From CBDCYH01 sp965224105 (lineage in GTDB: Bacteria > Bacteroidota > Rhodothermia > Rhodothermales > JABDKH01): a DNA stretch of 64,000 nucleotides. A program made the translations under genes and the position numbers. Location: the NCBI GenBank assembly GCA_965224105.1, contig CBDCYH010000002.1:992001-1056000 (forward strand), written 5' to 3'. The notes under the pieces are model-generated. The model was not told where the DNA came from and ran no database searches. It saw nothing but the letters and a program-made list of their open reading frames with translations. Positions 45,483 to 54,358 of the stretch are shown piece after piece; the first letter of the stretch is position 1; every line of letters begins with the position of its first letter.

Positions 45483-46982
45483 TTGATCATCGCAACACTC
45501 GGCGAACTGAAAGCGTCCGGTTACAGACCCAGGTCAGTAAAGGATGAGATGCGGGCAAACCTTATTAAAAAACTCAGAGACCGGGAGGAGGTTTTCCCGG
45601 GCGTGCTGGGATTTGAATCGACGGTAATTCCTCAAATCCAGAATGCTATTCTCGCCAGGCATAACTTCATCCTGCTTGGTCTTCGCGGACAAGCTAAATC
45701 AAGAATTCTCCGCCAACTCCCCCGACTGCTTGATGAGAAAATCCCAATCGTTGCGGGGAGCGAACTAAACGACGACCCGTTCAACCCGATCTCCAGGTTC
45801 GCACGAGAAATGGTTGCTGCGCGCGGAGACGAGACGCCCATCGCCTGGCTGGACCGCGATGAACGGTACGGCGAAAAACTGGCAACGCCAGACACATCCA
45901 TCGCTGACCTTGTCGGCGACATAGATCCTATAAAGGCGGCGAATCAGAAGCTTACCTATGCTGATGAGGACACGATTCACTTTGGGATCATCCCGCGAAC
46001 GAACAGGGGCATTTTTGCCATCAACGAACTGCCCGATCTGCAACCTCGCATTCAGGTTGGCCTCTTGAACGTGATGGAAGAGCAGGATATTCAGATCCGC
46101 GGATTCAACATCCGGTTCCCGCTGGATATAATGATGGTCTTCTCAGCCAACCCCGAGGACTACACCAATCGGGGTAACATCATAACCCCGCTCAAGGATC
46201 GGATTGACAGTCAAATTATCACCCACTACCCACGAAGCGTTCAAGTCGGTATTGACATAACGCGGCAAGAAGCGTGGACGGATCGCGGCGATGCCGATGT
46301 GGAGGTAACGATTCCATTTTTTTTCCGGGAAATCATAGAGCAGGTAGCGCGGGAGGCCAGAACTTCTGAGTACGTAGACCAGAAATCCGGCGTCTCGGTG
46401 CGGCTTACACGGGCAGCGCTCGAAGACCTGGTATCTGCAGCAGAACGGCGCGCGTTGCGGGCAAACGAATCCAAAACCTGTACGCGGATAAGCGACCTGT
46501 GGCACATCGAGCCAGCGATCACAGGGAAGGTCGAGCTCGTCTACGAGGGAGAGCAAGAGGGTGCACAAAACGTAGCCCGAATGTTGGTTGGGCGCGCCAT
46601 ACGCAACGTCTTCAATGAGCACTTCCCGGACCCCGCCGATAAAAAGGCGGGCAATACGCCCTACAAAAATATTATCGACTGGTTTGCTAAAGGTGGCTCG
46701 ATCGAGGTTTCACCCGACATGACTGCGAGACAGTATGAAAGCGAGTTGACCAAGGTTGCGGGCCTGCGGGCCTTTGTGGATGCAAACTCGACACCGGGTT
46801 CAAGTATGGAGGCAATCTCGGTGATGGAGTTAGTACTGGAGGCGCTACATCAGAATTCGCAACTGGGCAAAGACATTGAGGAGAGCGCATCGACATATTC
46901 GGATATGATGGGCTCGATGCTTTCATCATTTTCGACTGATGATGATCCAGAAGACGACGAGTATTATCCTCCGTACAACTAA
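45483..46982 (+). CDS. ChlI-like (magnesium chelatase family) AAA+ ATPase
   Basis: A 499-residue AAA+ ATPase. The N-terminal TLGELKASGYRPRSVKDEMR is typical of the orphan ChlI/MoxR-like group, and the P-loop is a modified GLRGQAKSRI at about 66-75. Walker B and following segments are GIFAINELPDL and LQPRIQVGLLNVMEEQDIQIRGF, with the sensor FSANPEDYTNRG. In related genomes such ATPases usually sit next to a von Willebrand factor A gene and may work as a pair, but none is adjacent here. The start is TTG at 45483 since the family N terminus begins there. It shows no sign of chlorophyll synthesis. Confidence 0.87.
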   Translation: MIIATLGELKASGYRPRSVKDEMRANLIKKLRDREEVFPGVLGFESTVIPQIQNAILARHNFILLGLRGQAKSRILRQLPRLLDEKIPIVAGSELNDDPFNPISRFAREMVAARGDETPIAWLDRDERYGEKLATPDTSIADLVGDIDPIKAANQKLTYADEDTIHFGIIPRTNRGIFAINELPDLQPRIQVGLLNVMEEQDIQIRGFNIRFPLDIMMVFSANPEDYTNRGNIITPLKDRIDSQIITHYPRSVQVGIDITRQEAWTDRGDADVEVTIPFFFREIIEQVAREARTSEYVDQKSGVSVRLTRAALEDLVSAAERRALRANESKTCTRISDLWHIEPAITGKVELVYEGEQEGAQNVARMLVGRAIRNVFNEHFPDPADKKAGNTPYKNIIDWFAKGGSIEVSPDMTARQYESELTKVAGLRAFVDANSTPGSSMEAISVMELVLEALHQNSQLGKDIEESASTYSDMMGSMLSSFSTDDDPEDDEYYPPYN

Positions 46983-47025
46983 TCGCGCGGCAGAGGAGAG
47001 GCCGATCTGGGTTGAATTTGGCCGT

Positions 47026-47256
47026 TTATTTTTGCACTATTCGGCCATCTGGCGTAATCATTTCATTGGCGGCAGGCGGCCGCGTGGGAAACTGGCCGAT
47101 AGATACACTAGGGTCGCGATCTTTCGATACATAATGTGTGTGACTGCCGTGAGGTACCTCAAAGTATTCCCTACTATCAAATACTCCGAGTGAATCCGCG
47201 ACCGCGAAACCAATAAAGACCAGTCCGCCGACGACCAATAGTGTTCTCTTTTTCAC
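47026..47256 (-). CDS. Small single-pass membrane protein (76 aa)
   Basis: Taken from the GTG at 47256, this 76-residue protein has a hydrophobic helix (TLLVVGGLVFIGFAVADSL) with a positively charged start (KKR), then a polar tail with EVPHGSHTHYVSKDRDPSVS and FPTRPPAANEMITPDGRI. The PTRPPxxxExITPDGRI ending looks like a conserved motif of small proteins in this group, though I cannot name it. It overlaps the divergent receptor start at 47241 by 16 bases. The longer reading to 47382 is not supported. Confidence 0.55.
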   Translation of the reverse strand: MKKRTLLVVGGLVFIGFAVADSLGVFDSREYFEVPHGSHTHYVSKDRDPSVSIGQFPTRPPAANEMITPDGRIVQK

Positions 47257-49523
47257 AGCAAGTAGCGTTTCGATTTCGTCATATCCACGGCGGTCAACTG
47301 CATCGTCGACTAGCCCGTTGTGTTGGTACCGCTCTTGTAATGCTGTTGATCCCTTGCCAGGGTGCATCCGGTCAATTGGCAACGATCCTGGGTGTTGTAA
47401 CGGATGCGGAAGACGGACAGCCGCTGCAAGGCGTGAACGTTGCTCTACAATCAGAAGACGGAGAACTGTCTGGAACTGCTACACAAGACGGTGGCCAGTA
47501 CGTGTTGTCGAGGATCCAGCCGGGTACATACTATCTCGCAGTCACCTTCATCGGCTACTCAGACCATCGCGATACGTTAAATATCAATTTTGGCGATCGG
47601 CTCACCATCAACGTGGGTTTGCAGGGAGACACGGAGGAGCTTGATGGAGTAACGGTGGAGTCGAACAGGGGCACGTCGGGAGCACAGAGCAACGCCGGTT
47701 ACGAATCTGTTCGCGCTGCGAAAATAAACAGGATTCCTGTTGCCGGCCTTTCCGCCGACCTGGTTAATTACCTCACGTCCATTCCCGGTGTTGTGACAAC
47801 GGGTGACCGCGGAGGACAACTTTTTGTAAGAGGAGGGACGCCGTCGCAAAATCTCTTCCTGGTCGATGGCATGCGGGTTCTGCAACCCGTCCACATCGTA
47901 GGTCTCTTTTCATCTTTTCCCGCGGATATTATTGCCTACACGGATGTGTACGCGGGGGGCTTTGGAGCTCAGTTTGGCGGTAGGACGGCTTCGGTATTTG
48001 ATGTCCACACCAGAAACGGTAACAAACGGCGAATCGATGGCGCCGCATCGATCGCACCGTTCATCGCATCCGGTAGACTCGAGATACCCGTCCTCACCGA
48101 TCGGGCATCGGTTATGGCATCATTCCGCCGTTCGCTCATTGACCGCGTCGCGCCAGACATCGCAGGCCAGGAGCTACCGTTCAAGTTTGGAGATACCTTT
48201 GCGAAATTCCACGCCTTTGTATCACCTACCAGTCATGTTGCGTTCACCGCGCTCAAGTCATTCGATGAGGGCAACCTGGCGGGAGACGCAGGACTCGAGG
48301 GCAGGGTTGCCTGGGAGAACGAGGCATACGGAGGGCAATTTTTTTACCTGTCACCGTCGTTTCCCGTTCTTACGCAGGTGTCCATTTCAACAACCCGGTT
48401 TGCGATACACACCGGCGCTGAGGACGATCCGCGGCAGCGATCCCTCACCGAGGGATTCGACGGCAAGATTGGCTTTGGTTACCTACTGGGCAGCGCGGAA
48501 ATACACTTCGGAATATTCGGACAGAGCACGCGCTTTGATTACCGGTTGAGCCGAAGATTCATCGATCGCAAGGAGGAGTTCATCACCGAAGGCGGGGCGT
48601 TTATCCAAACAACCCTCCGGTCGGGACAAGACACCGAGGTCAACATCGGTTACCGTCTGCATTCGTTTCCAAGCCGGGGTCAAACATTTGGAGAACCGCG
48701 GTTTCGCTTTTCGTACTCCCCCGATGATCTCCCCGTGTCGATCAATGGTGCTGCGGGCATTTACCACCAGACGATCGTAGCGCTCACCGACGACCGCGTA
48801 GTGTCGAACGTTTTCACTGCCTGGGCCCCATCTCCTCCCGCACGGAAGGTTCCAACCGCTACGCACCTCATTCTCGGCGTGTCGGGCACGCTGCGACCCG
48901 GGCTAACCGCATCCGCAGAAGCCTATTCTCTTGCAAACAAGAACATCGGGTTCCCTCCCCTCGGTCTACCCTTCGATACCGATACCATCCTGGATAATGT
49001 GCGTGGAACTTCTCGGGGCCTCGACCTGCGCCTGGAGTACGCAGCCAATAATTGGTTCGTGTCGTCAAGCTACGGCCTGGGTACTGTCAAATACTCAGGG
49101 GCGAGCGGTGAATTTTCACCCCCGCACGACCGCCGACACCAGGGTGGGCTTCTGGTAGGAACGGTGTTCAAAGGTTTCAAGGCTAATGCGCATTGGGTTT
49201 TTGGCTCGGGGCTTCCTTTTACTCCAATCAACGGCTTCTATTCTGAAATCGATGTATCAAGTCAAGGAGTCGACGCCGCCAGGGGTGGCAGAACGGCTGT
49301 TTATTTTGACGAGTCGTTCAGCGATCGGCTACCCGCATTTCATCGCCTGGACATCACCGTCGACTACAGTATCAAGCTCCCCTACTCGAGGCTAACTGCA
49401 CAAGTCGGTGCTATCAATGTTTACAATCAGAACAACCTCTTTGATTTTGATTATCTAACACTCTCCCGCATTGACCAACTACCATTCATCCCCTCCATCG
49501 GCATGCGACTGGATTTAGAATGA
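47241..49523 (+). CDS. TonB-dependent receptor, first of a tandem pair
   Basis: An outer membrane receptor of 760 residues. A signal-like N terminus (ending near GASGQ, about residue 45) precedes a carboxypeptidase-regulatory-like domain (ILGVVTDAEDGQPLQGVNVAL), then the plug (ADLVNYLTSIPGVVTTGDRG, GGTPSQNLFLVDGMRVLQP) and the barrel, ending in PFIPSIGMRLDLE. It is a clear paralogue of the receptor at 50417. The GTG start at 47241 overlaps the divergent small gene and gives a long basic leader; the true start is not certain. Its stop overlaps the start of the partner lipoprotein gene (ATGA at 49520-49523). Substrate unknown. Confidence 0.9.
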   Translation: MFSFSQQVAFRFRHIHGGQLHRRLARCVGTALVMLLIPCQGASGQLATILGVVTDAEDGQPLQGVNVALQSEDGELSGTATQDGGQYVLSRIQPGTYYLAVTFIGYSDHRDTLNINFGDRLTINVGLQGDTEELDGVTVESNRGTSGAQSNAGYESVRAAKINRIPVAGLSADLVNYLTSIPGVVTTGDRGGQLFVRGGTPSQNLFLVDGMRVLQPVHIVGLFSSFPADIIAYTDVYAGGFGAQFGGRTASVFDVHTRNGNKRRIDGAASIAPFIASGRLEIPVLTDRASVMASFRRSLIDRVAPDIAGQELPFKFGDTFAKFHAFVSPTSHVAFTALKSFDEGNLAGDAGLEGRVAWENEAYGGQFFYLSPSFPVLTQVSISTTRFAIHTGAEDDPRQRSLTEGFDGKIGFGYLLGSAEIHFGIFGQSTRFDYRLSRRFIDRKEEFITEGGAFIQTTLRSGQDTEVNIGYRLHSFPSRGQTFGEPRFRFSYSPDDLPVSINGAAGIYHQTIVALTDDRVVSNVFTAWAPSPPARKVPTATHLILGVSGTLRPGLTASAEAYSLANKNIGFPPLGLPFDTDTILDNVRGTSRGLDLRLEYAANNWFVSSSYGLGTVKYSGASGEFSPPHDRRHQGGLLVGTVFKGFKANAHWVFGSGLPFTPINGFYSEIDVSSQGVDAARGGRTAVYFDESFSDRLPAFHRLDITVDYSIKLPYSRLTAQVGAINVYNQNNLFDFDYLTLSRIDQLPFIPSIGMRLDLE

Positions 49524-50350
49524 CAACGTTGCGGATAATATTGTGGACGCTTGCGTGCGTAACGCTTGCAAAATGCGATTCGAGCTTCGACCCGTTTACT
49601 GCGGAGCAGAACCCGCCCTTTTTTGTAATCACGGGAACGATAAGCAACAAGGACACCACGCAACACGTCCGCGCGCAGATGATCCGCTCGGAGCCGACTG
49701 GCAATCCCACACTAAATGAATTCGTTGTAACATCGACAGAGGTGCCCGGTTCAGGAACGATCACCTGGCGAGACTCTATTGTTACTTTTGCGGACAATTC
49801 TCTCGGTCACCTATTCACAACCGATGCATCTTTCTCCACAGGTTCGACGGTAACAATAACAGCCGAAATTCCTTCTGAACGAAAATCTGTTTCTGTCTCA
49901 ACAACGTTGCCGCGGCGCCCAACATTTGTTGAGGGCAACATTGTCACAGTCGGCACCACGCTGAATCAGGATATCGCGATGTCGGGTATCACCTCACAAC
50001 CGAGGAATGTTCAGGTAGTCTACAACGTTATACCACCGGAGACTGGAGTGATAACACCGATAGCTATCGACTACCTGGCACCACTTAACAGCGTATCAAA
50101 CAGATTTACTACAACAGTTTTGCTCTCCCGCGACTACGCTACTGTCCTCGGTCGACTGGGTCGGGTAGGGACGGACAATCAGATTAGACTTTCGTCCATC
50201 TCCCTCAATATGGACATCGTTAGCGACAACTGGGGTGACGGTCCTCCTGCCGGACGTGCCATCAGTTACCTCGCATCGTCAGTGCGCGAGTCCTATTCAT
50301 GGAGTCTTAGCGCCGCACAGAAGATTGCAATCGGCTACTCGGGAAATTGA
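49520..50350 (+). CDS. DUF4249-like lipoprotein, partner of the first receptor
   Basis: A 276-residue lipoprotein with a signal ending in TLAKC (Cys19). It starts with a beta-rich part (FFVITGTISNKDTTQHVRAQ) and the motif TITWRDSIVTFADNSLGHLFT that recurs, changed, in the second lipoprotein at 52677 (LFWRDSLFTFADGSQAHIFT). The family looks like DUF4249, whose members lie beside TonB receptors in Bacteroidota; this assignment is by eye. The ATGA overlap with the receptor gene ties it to that receptor, probably as an extracellular lid or binding partner. Function unproven. Confidence 0.75.
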   Translation: MTTLRIILWTLACVTLAKCDSSFDPFTAEQNPPFFVITGTISNKDTTQHVRAQMIRSEPTGNPTLNEFVVTSTEVPGSGTITWRDSIVTFADNSLGHLFTTDASFSTGSTVTITAEIPSERKSVSVSTTLPRRPTFVEGNIVTVGTTLNQDIAMSGITSQPRNVQVVYNVIPPETGVITPIAIDYLAPLNSVSNRFTTTVLLSRDYATVLGRLGRVGTDNQIRLSSISLNMDIVSDNWGDGPPAGRAISYLASSVRESYSWSLSAAQKIAIGYSGN

Positions 50351-50416
50351 ACCGAATTGCCTTTTTCGCTCCCGCCAATTTCCGTAATATCCGCACTTCA
50401 TGTTTGAGGATACTGG

Positions 50417-52675
50417 GTGCGATTTTTAGTTGCCATCTTTATTGCGTCGTTTGTGCCCGCGTGGGCTAATGCACAAACCGCAACGGTGAGAGGTTTTGTT
50501 CAGGATGACTCAAACGGCGAGGCTCTGTTTGGCGTAAACGTAGTGTTGACAGCACCGGACGGCAGCATCGCTGGAAGCGCAACGGATAATGAGGGATTCT
50601 ACATCATCCGGCAGCTCGCGCCCGGCACGTATGAACTGCGTGGGACATACATCGGCTTCGAGCCATACGTTGAAACAATAACGTTGGCCGCCGATCAGAT
50701 TCTCACAAAGAATTTTGCCCTGAAGCTCGATGAAAGGGTTCTAGATGAACTCGTTGTCGAGGACGAACGAGAGGGAGGTGCGGTAAATGTGAATGCCGGC
50801 CTGCAAACAATCCGGCCACAGGACATCGACCTGATCCCGACACCTGATGTCTCTGCCGATCTGGTAAACTATCTAACGACGCTTCCGGGCGTGGTCGCAT
50901 CCGGCGACCGGGGCGGGCAGCTTTTTATCCGCGGAGGGGAGCCCACCCAAAACCTCGTACAGATTGACGGTATGCTTCTATACCAACCGTTCCACATTGT
51001 AGGATTTTATTCTGCCTTTCCATCCGACATCATTAAAGTCTCTGATGTGTATGCTGGTGGGTACGGATCGAAATTTGGCGGTCGGCTTTCCTCTGTGATT
51101 GACATTTCGACGAGAAACGGAAACAACCGACATGTCGCCGGAGCAGCAACGTTGGCCCCCTTTGTTACATCCGGCAGACTGGAAGGACCGCTACTAAAAA
51201 ACAAGGCCTCGTTTTTCGTTTCTGCCAGGCAGTCGGTCATTGAGCAGGGCGCATCAAAAATTATCGATCAGAATCTCCCGTTCCGGTTTGGCGACGTTTT
51301 CGGAAAACTGCACTTCTCACTCGGGCAGAACAGCCAGGGCTCCGTTTCAGGTTTGCGGACTTTCGATAGGGGGGTCATCGGTGTTTCGGAAGAGGTGGCG
51401 GATCTAGACGCACCGGATCAGAATCAGATCAGCTGGTCTAACACGGCCGGGGGTGTAAGATATATCCTTCTGCCTGCGTCGCTACCAATGTTTGCCGAAG
51501 TGCTACTCTCGTATTCGCAACTCGACCAGGAGTTTGGCCCGCTTGACAATCCGGTAAGGACTACCACGGTGGAAGAATTTGGGGCCACGGTCAACGTAAA
51601 GTATTTCACAAAGTCCTCCCAGGTCGACTGGGGATTATTCCTACGTAACAATACGCTCGACAACATGTTGGGAGGTCAATTCCAGAACGTGCAGAGCGAG
51701 AGGGAATTTGTTACCGAAGCGGGAATGTACCTTGAGCCCATCTTCAATATTACGCCTTCGTTCACCGTGCATCCGGGAGTCCGACTGCACGCGTTTCCCA
51801 GCAAGAGCGAGACGTTTGTCGAACCACGCCTCCGTATCGTGTGGGACAAACAGAAACACAGGTTGAGTAGCGCCTTGGGGATTTATCACCAGGAGATCGT
51901 AGGCCTAAACGATCGACGCGATGCTGGCAACATCTACACTGCATGGACCACAGCACCACTCCAAAATGTGCCGCAGGCTCAGCATGCTATTGTCGGATAC
52001 ACGTACACGGCTGCACGTGGGCTCGACCTATCCCTGGAAGGCTACTATAAGAATCTGAGAAACCTGACCATCCCTGAGTGGTCTGCCTTTCCGCGGTTTT
52101 CAGTAAACGTGCAACCCGCGGACGGATCTGTCGTGGGCTTCGATGCGCGCGCGAGCTTCGAGAGAAGGTGGTTTAACGGTTTTGTGTCCTACGGCTTTTC
52201 TGAGGTTGAATATCGGGCAACGGGTGAGAGCATCGCCATTTGGTATGGAGATTCAACGCTGCCCTTCAACCCCGCGCACGACAGGCGACATCAGGTTGCT
52301 GCACTCTCCAACGTCCAGGCTGCAGGTTTCAACTTTAGTGTTCGCTGGCAGTTTGGCTCCGGACTCCCCTTCAACGAATCAATTGGCTTTGACACGTACG
52401 TCCTGGTGGATGGCGAGACGGACGTACGGACTGATCCAGGAACGCGGCGCGTGCTGTATGGTCGACCCTATACCGGCAGACTCCCAGCGTATCACCGGCT
52501 GGACATCTCACTGGACAAGAAGTTTTCTATCAACCGCGGTTCAATAACACTTCAGGCTGGTGCGATTAACGCGTACGATAGAAGTAACCTGTTTTACCTT
52601 GACTTGTTCACGCTCGACAGGTCAGATCAACTGCCGCTTATTCCCTCTTTCGGCATAAAGATCGAGCTAGAGTAA
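50417..52675 (+). CDS. TonB-dependent receptor, second of a tandem pair
   Basis: A 752-residue paralogue of the receptor at 47241, with the same order: signal peptide (ending near ANAQT), carboxypeptidase-regulatory-like domain (VRGFVQDDSNGEALFGVNVVL), plug (SADLVNYLTTLPGVVASGDRG, GGEPTQNLVQIDGMLLYQP), and barrel ending in PLIPSFGIKIELE. The plug motifs match closely between the copies while barrel loops differ, so substrates may differ. It starts with GTG at 50417, 66 bases after the first lipoprotein. The next gene begins one base beyond its stop. Confidence 0.92.
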   Translation: MRFLVAIFIASFVPAWANAQTATVRGFVQDDSNGEALFGVNVVLTAPDGSIAGSATDNEGFYIIRQLAPGTYELRGTYIGFEPYVETITLAADQILTKNFALKLDERVLDELVVEDEREGGAVNVNAGLQTIRPQDIDLIPTPDVSADLVNYLTTLPGVVASGDRGGQLFIRGGEPTQNLVQIDGMLLYQPFHIVGFYSAFPSDIIKVSDVYAGGYGSKFGGRLSSVIDISTRNGNNRHVAGAATLAPFVTSGRLEGPLLKNKASFFVSARQSVIEQGASKIIDQNLPFRFGDVFGKLHFSLGQNSQGSVSGLRTFDRGVIGVSEEVADLDAPDQNQISWSNTAGGVRYILLPASLPMFAEVLLSYSQLDQEFGPLDNPVRTTTVEEFGATVNVKYFTKSSQVDWGLFLRNNTLDNMLGGQFQNVQSEREFVTEAGMYLEPIFNITPSFTVHPGVRLHAFPSKSETFVEPRLRIVWDKQKHRLSSALGIYHQEIVGLNDRRDAGNIYTAWTTAPLQNVPQAQHAIVGYTYTAARGLDLSLEGYYKNLRNLTIPEWSAFPRFSVNVQPADGSVVGFDARASFERRWFNGFVSYGFSEVEYRATGESIAIWYGDSTLPFNPAHDRRHQVAALSNVQAAGFNFSVRWQFGSGLPFNESIGFDTYVLVDGETDVRTDPGTRRVLYGRPYTGRLPAYHRLDISLDKKFSINRGSITLQAGAINAYDRSNLFYLDLFTLDRSDQLPLIPSFGIKIELE

Positions 52676-52676
52676 T

Positions 52677-53579
52677 ATGCAGAGAATCCGCAACGTCACC
52701 CTTCTTGTTCTTGCGTGCTTCGGAATCCTGTCTATGTTGGGATGCGAAGAGTCGGTAAATCCGTTTATCGAAAGCGAGCGGTACTTTAGTCTGTATGGGG
52801 CACTGAACATGAGCGCCGACACGCAATACGTCAGAGTCGATCCTATCTCGCGAAACCTGTTTCTCGATCCGGGCGACCCCATCGACGCCATTTTCCGGTC
52901 TATCGATCTCACATCCGGCGACACATTGTTCTGGAGAGATTCGCTCTTCACGTTCGCCGATGGCTCGCAAGCTCATATTTTCACCATTCCGCTGCGTCTC
53001 AGACCCGGTCGCACATATCGGTTGGAGGTCGTTCGCTCCGATGGTGCCACAACATCTGCAGAAACTACCGTTCCACAGGCGTTGGTCGCTGAGGTCCTGC
53101 CTGCGGTCGTAAACCAAACCTCACCAACGTCTGCACTTGTGAACCAGACCGTCCGCTGGCAAGGACTTACTGAAGAACCCTATCTGGTACGGACGTGGTA
53201 TCGGTTCGTCGCATCACCGGAAGGTCCTTTCAGCGAAATCCTGATCGAATATCCCGGCACAAATCGAGCTTCCAATCCAGGAGATGGGTGGGACATTGTC
53301 GTCAACATGAACGCCGACCGAGATTCAGTATCCAAAAAAATCTCTCGCCCGGATCGTTTAACGCTCCTGGGTGTCGGGATGAACGTCACCGTCCTTGATG
53401 ATCAGTTCTCGCCACCCGGAGGTCGATTTGATCCAGAAGTTTTATCCCAGCCCGGCGTGTTTTCTAACGCCGAGAACGGTTTCGGATTTGTCGGTACCAT
53501 CGGGCAATTCTCCACTGAGTGGGTCATCGACAACGATGTTGCACGGCTGCTTGGATATACTCCTCCTGCCGACGAGTAG
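52677..53579 (+). CDS. DUF4249-like lipoprotein, partner of the second receptor
   Basis: A 300-residue lipoprotein with a signal ending in SMLGC (Cys23). It shares the WRDS-TFAD-HIFT motif block with the first lipoprotein and a later Thr/Pro-rich run (ATTSAETTVPQ versus SVSVSTTLPRR). The middle has a VRWQGLTEEPYLVRTWYRFV-type fibronectin-like strand set. It follows the second receptor by one base. The duplication of receptor plus lipoprotein as a unit is clear from order and sequence. The ligand is unknown. Confidence 0.78.
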   Translation: MQRIRNVTLLVLACFGILSMLGCEESVNPFIESERYFSLYGALNMSADTQYVRVDPISRNLFLDPGDPIDAIFRSIDLTSGDTLFWRDSLFTFADGSQAHIFTIPLRLRPGRTYRLEVVRSDGATTSAETTVPQALVAEVLPAVVNQTSPTSALVNQTVRWQGLTEEPYLVRTWYRFVASPEGPFSEILIEYPGTNRASNPGDGWDIVVNMNADRDSVSKKISRPDRLTLLGVGMNVTVLDDQFSPPGGRFDPEVLSQPGVFSNAENGFGFVGTIGQFSTEWVIDNDVARLLGYTPPADE

Positions 53580-53581
53580 CG

Positions 53582-54268
53582 GTGCAAGTCGCCTGCATCA
53601 TTCCGGCATTCAATGAGGCGGAATCTATCGAATCCGTAATTGATGCGATCCCTGCCGGACTGGTTAGCCACATCATCGTCGTCAACAACGCCTCCACGGA
53701 TAGAACTGAAATCAATGCTCGAAACGCGGGAGCATTGGTGGTGCGAGAAGATCGACGGGGTTACGGATACGCATGCTTGAGGGGAATAGAGGCGGCGCGA
53801 AAGTATCAGCCGGAAGTCCTCGTTTTTCTGGATGGCGATTTCAGCGACCACCCTGACGAGATGGGATTGTTGGTCACACCGATTGCCAATGGCGAAGCTG
53901 ACTTCGTACTAGGCAGCAGGATGATCGGGTCTCGAGAACCTGGTGCGATGTTGCCACAAGCGATTGCAGGAAACAAACTGGCCTGTTGGCTGATGAATCT
54001 GTTGTGGGGCGCAGAGTTTACCGACCTTGGTCCGTTCCGCGCGATTAGAATGCGCGCGCTGGATGAGATTGGAATGACCGACACGACATTCGGCTGGACA
54101 ATTGAAATGCAGATAAAGGTCGCGAAGAAAGGGTTACGATACCTCGAGGTACCCGTTTCTTATCGTAAGCGAATTGGCGTCTCAAAAATAACAGGCACAA
54201 TTTCCGGAACCCTCCGGGCATCAGCCAAAATCCTTTATACCATTGCGAAATACGCAGTCCGGTCTTGA
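53582..54268 (+). CDS. Family 2 glycosyltransferase (dolichol-phosphate mannosyltransferase-like)
   Basis: A 228-residue GT2 enzyme from the GTG at 53582. Motifs are VACIIPAFNEAESIESVIDAI at the N terminus, the nucleotide-sugar site VNNASTDRT, the metal-binding FLDGDFSD with the Asp-x-Asp pair, and GPFRAIRMRALDEIGMTDTTFGWTIEMQIKV. Lack of transmembrane helices suggests a soluble or peripheral enzyme, as in the DPM1-like group. The sugar donor and acceptor are unknown. It begins 2 bases after the second lipoprotein gene and so is in the same transcript as the receptor pairs, where it may modify cell-surface molecules. Confidence 0.88.
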   Translation: MQVACIIPAFNEAESIESVIDAIPAGLVSHIIVVNNASTDRTEINARNAGALVVREDRRGYGYACLRGIEAARKYQPEVLVFLDGDFSDHPDEMGLLVTPIANGEADFVLGSRMIGSREPGAMLPQAIAGNKLACWLMNLLWGAEFTDLGPFRAIRMRALDEIGMTDTTFGWTIEMQIKVAKKGLRYLEVPVSYRKRIGVSKITGTISGTLRASAKILYTIAKYAVRS

Positions 54269-54358
54269 AGCCAACCTGGGATCGCCGATACGATACAGAA
54301 CAATTTCCCCTGTTTTTTGTATCCCTGACTATAATCATCCTACCCGGCGGCGACTCAT

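Noticed and set aside
53519..53581. Longer start for the glycosyltransferase at 53519
   Set aside because: It would place 21 unrelated residues (MGHRQRCC...) inside the lipoprotein gene; the GTG at 53582 starts directly at the family N terminus.
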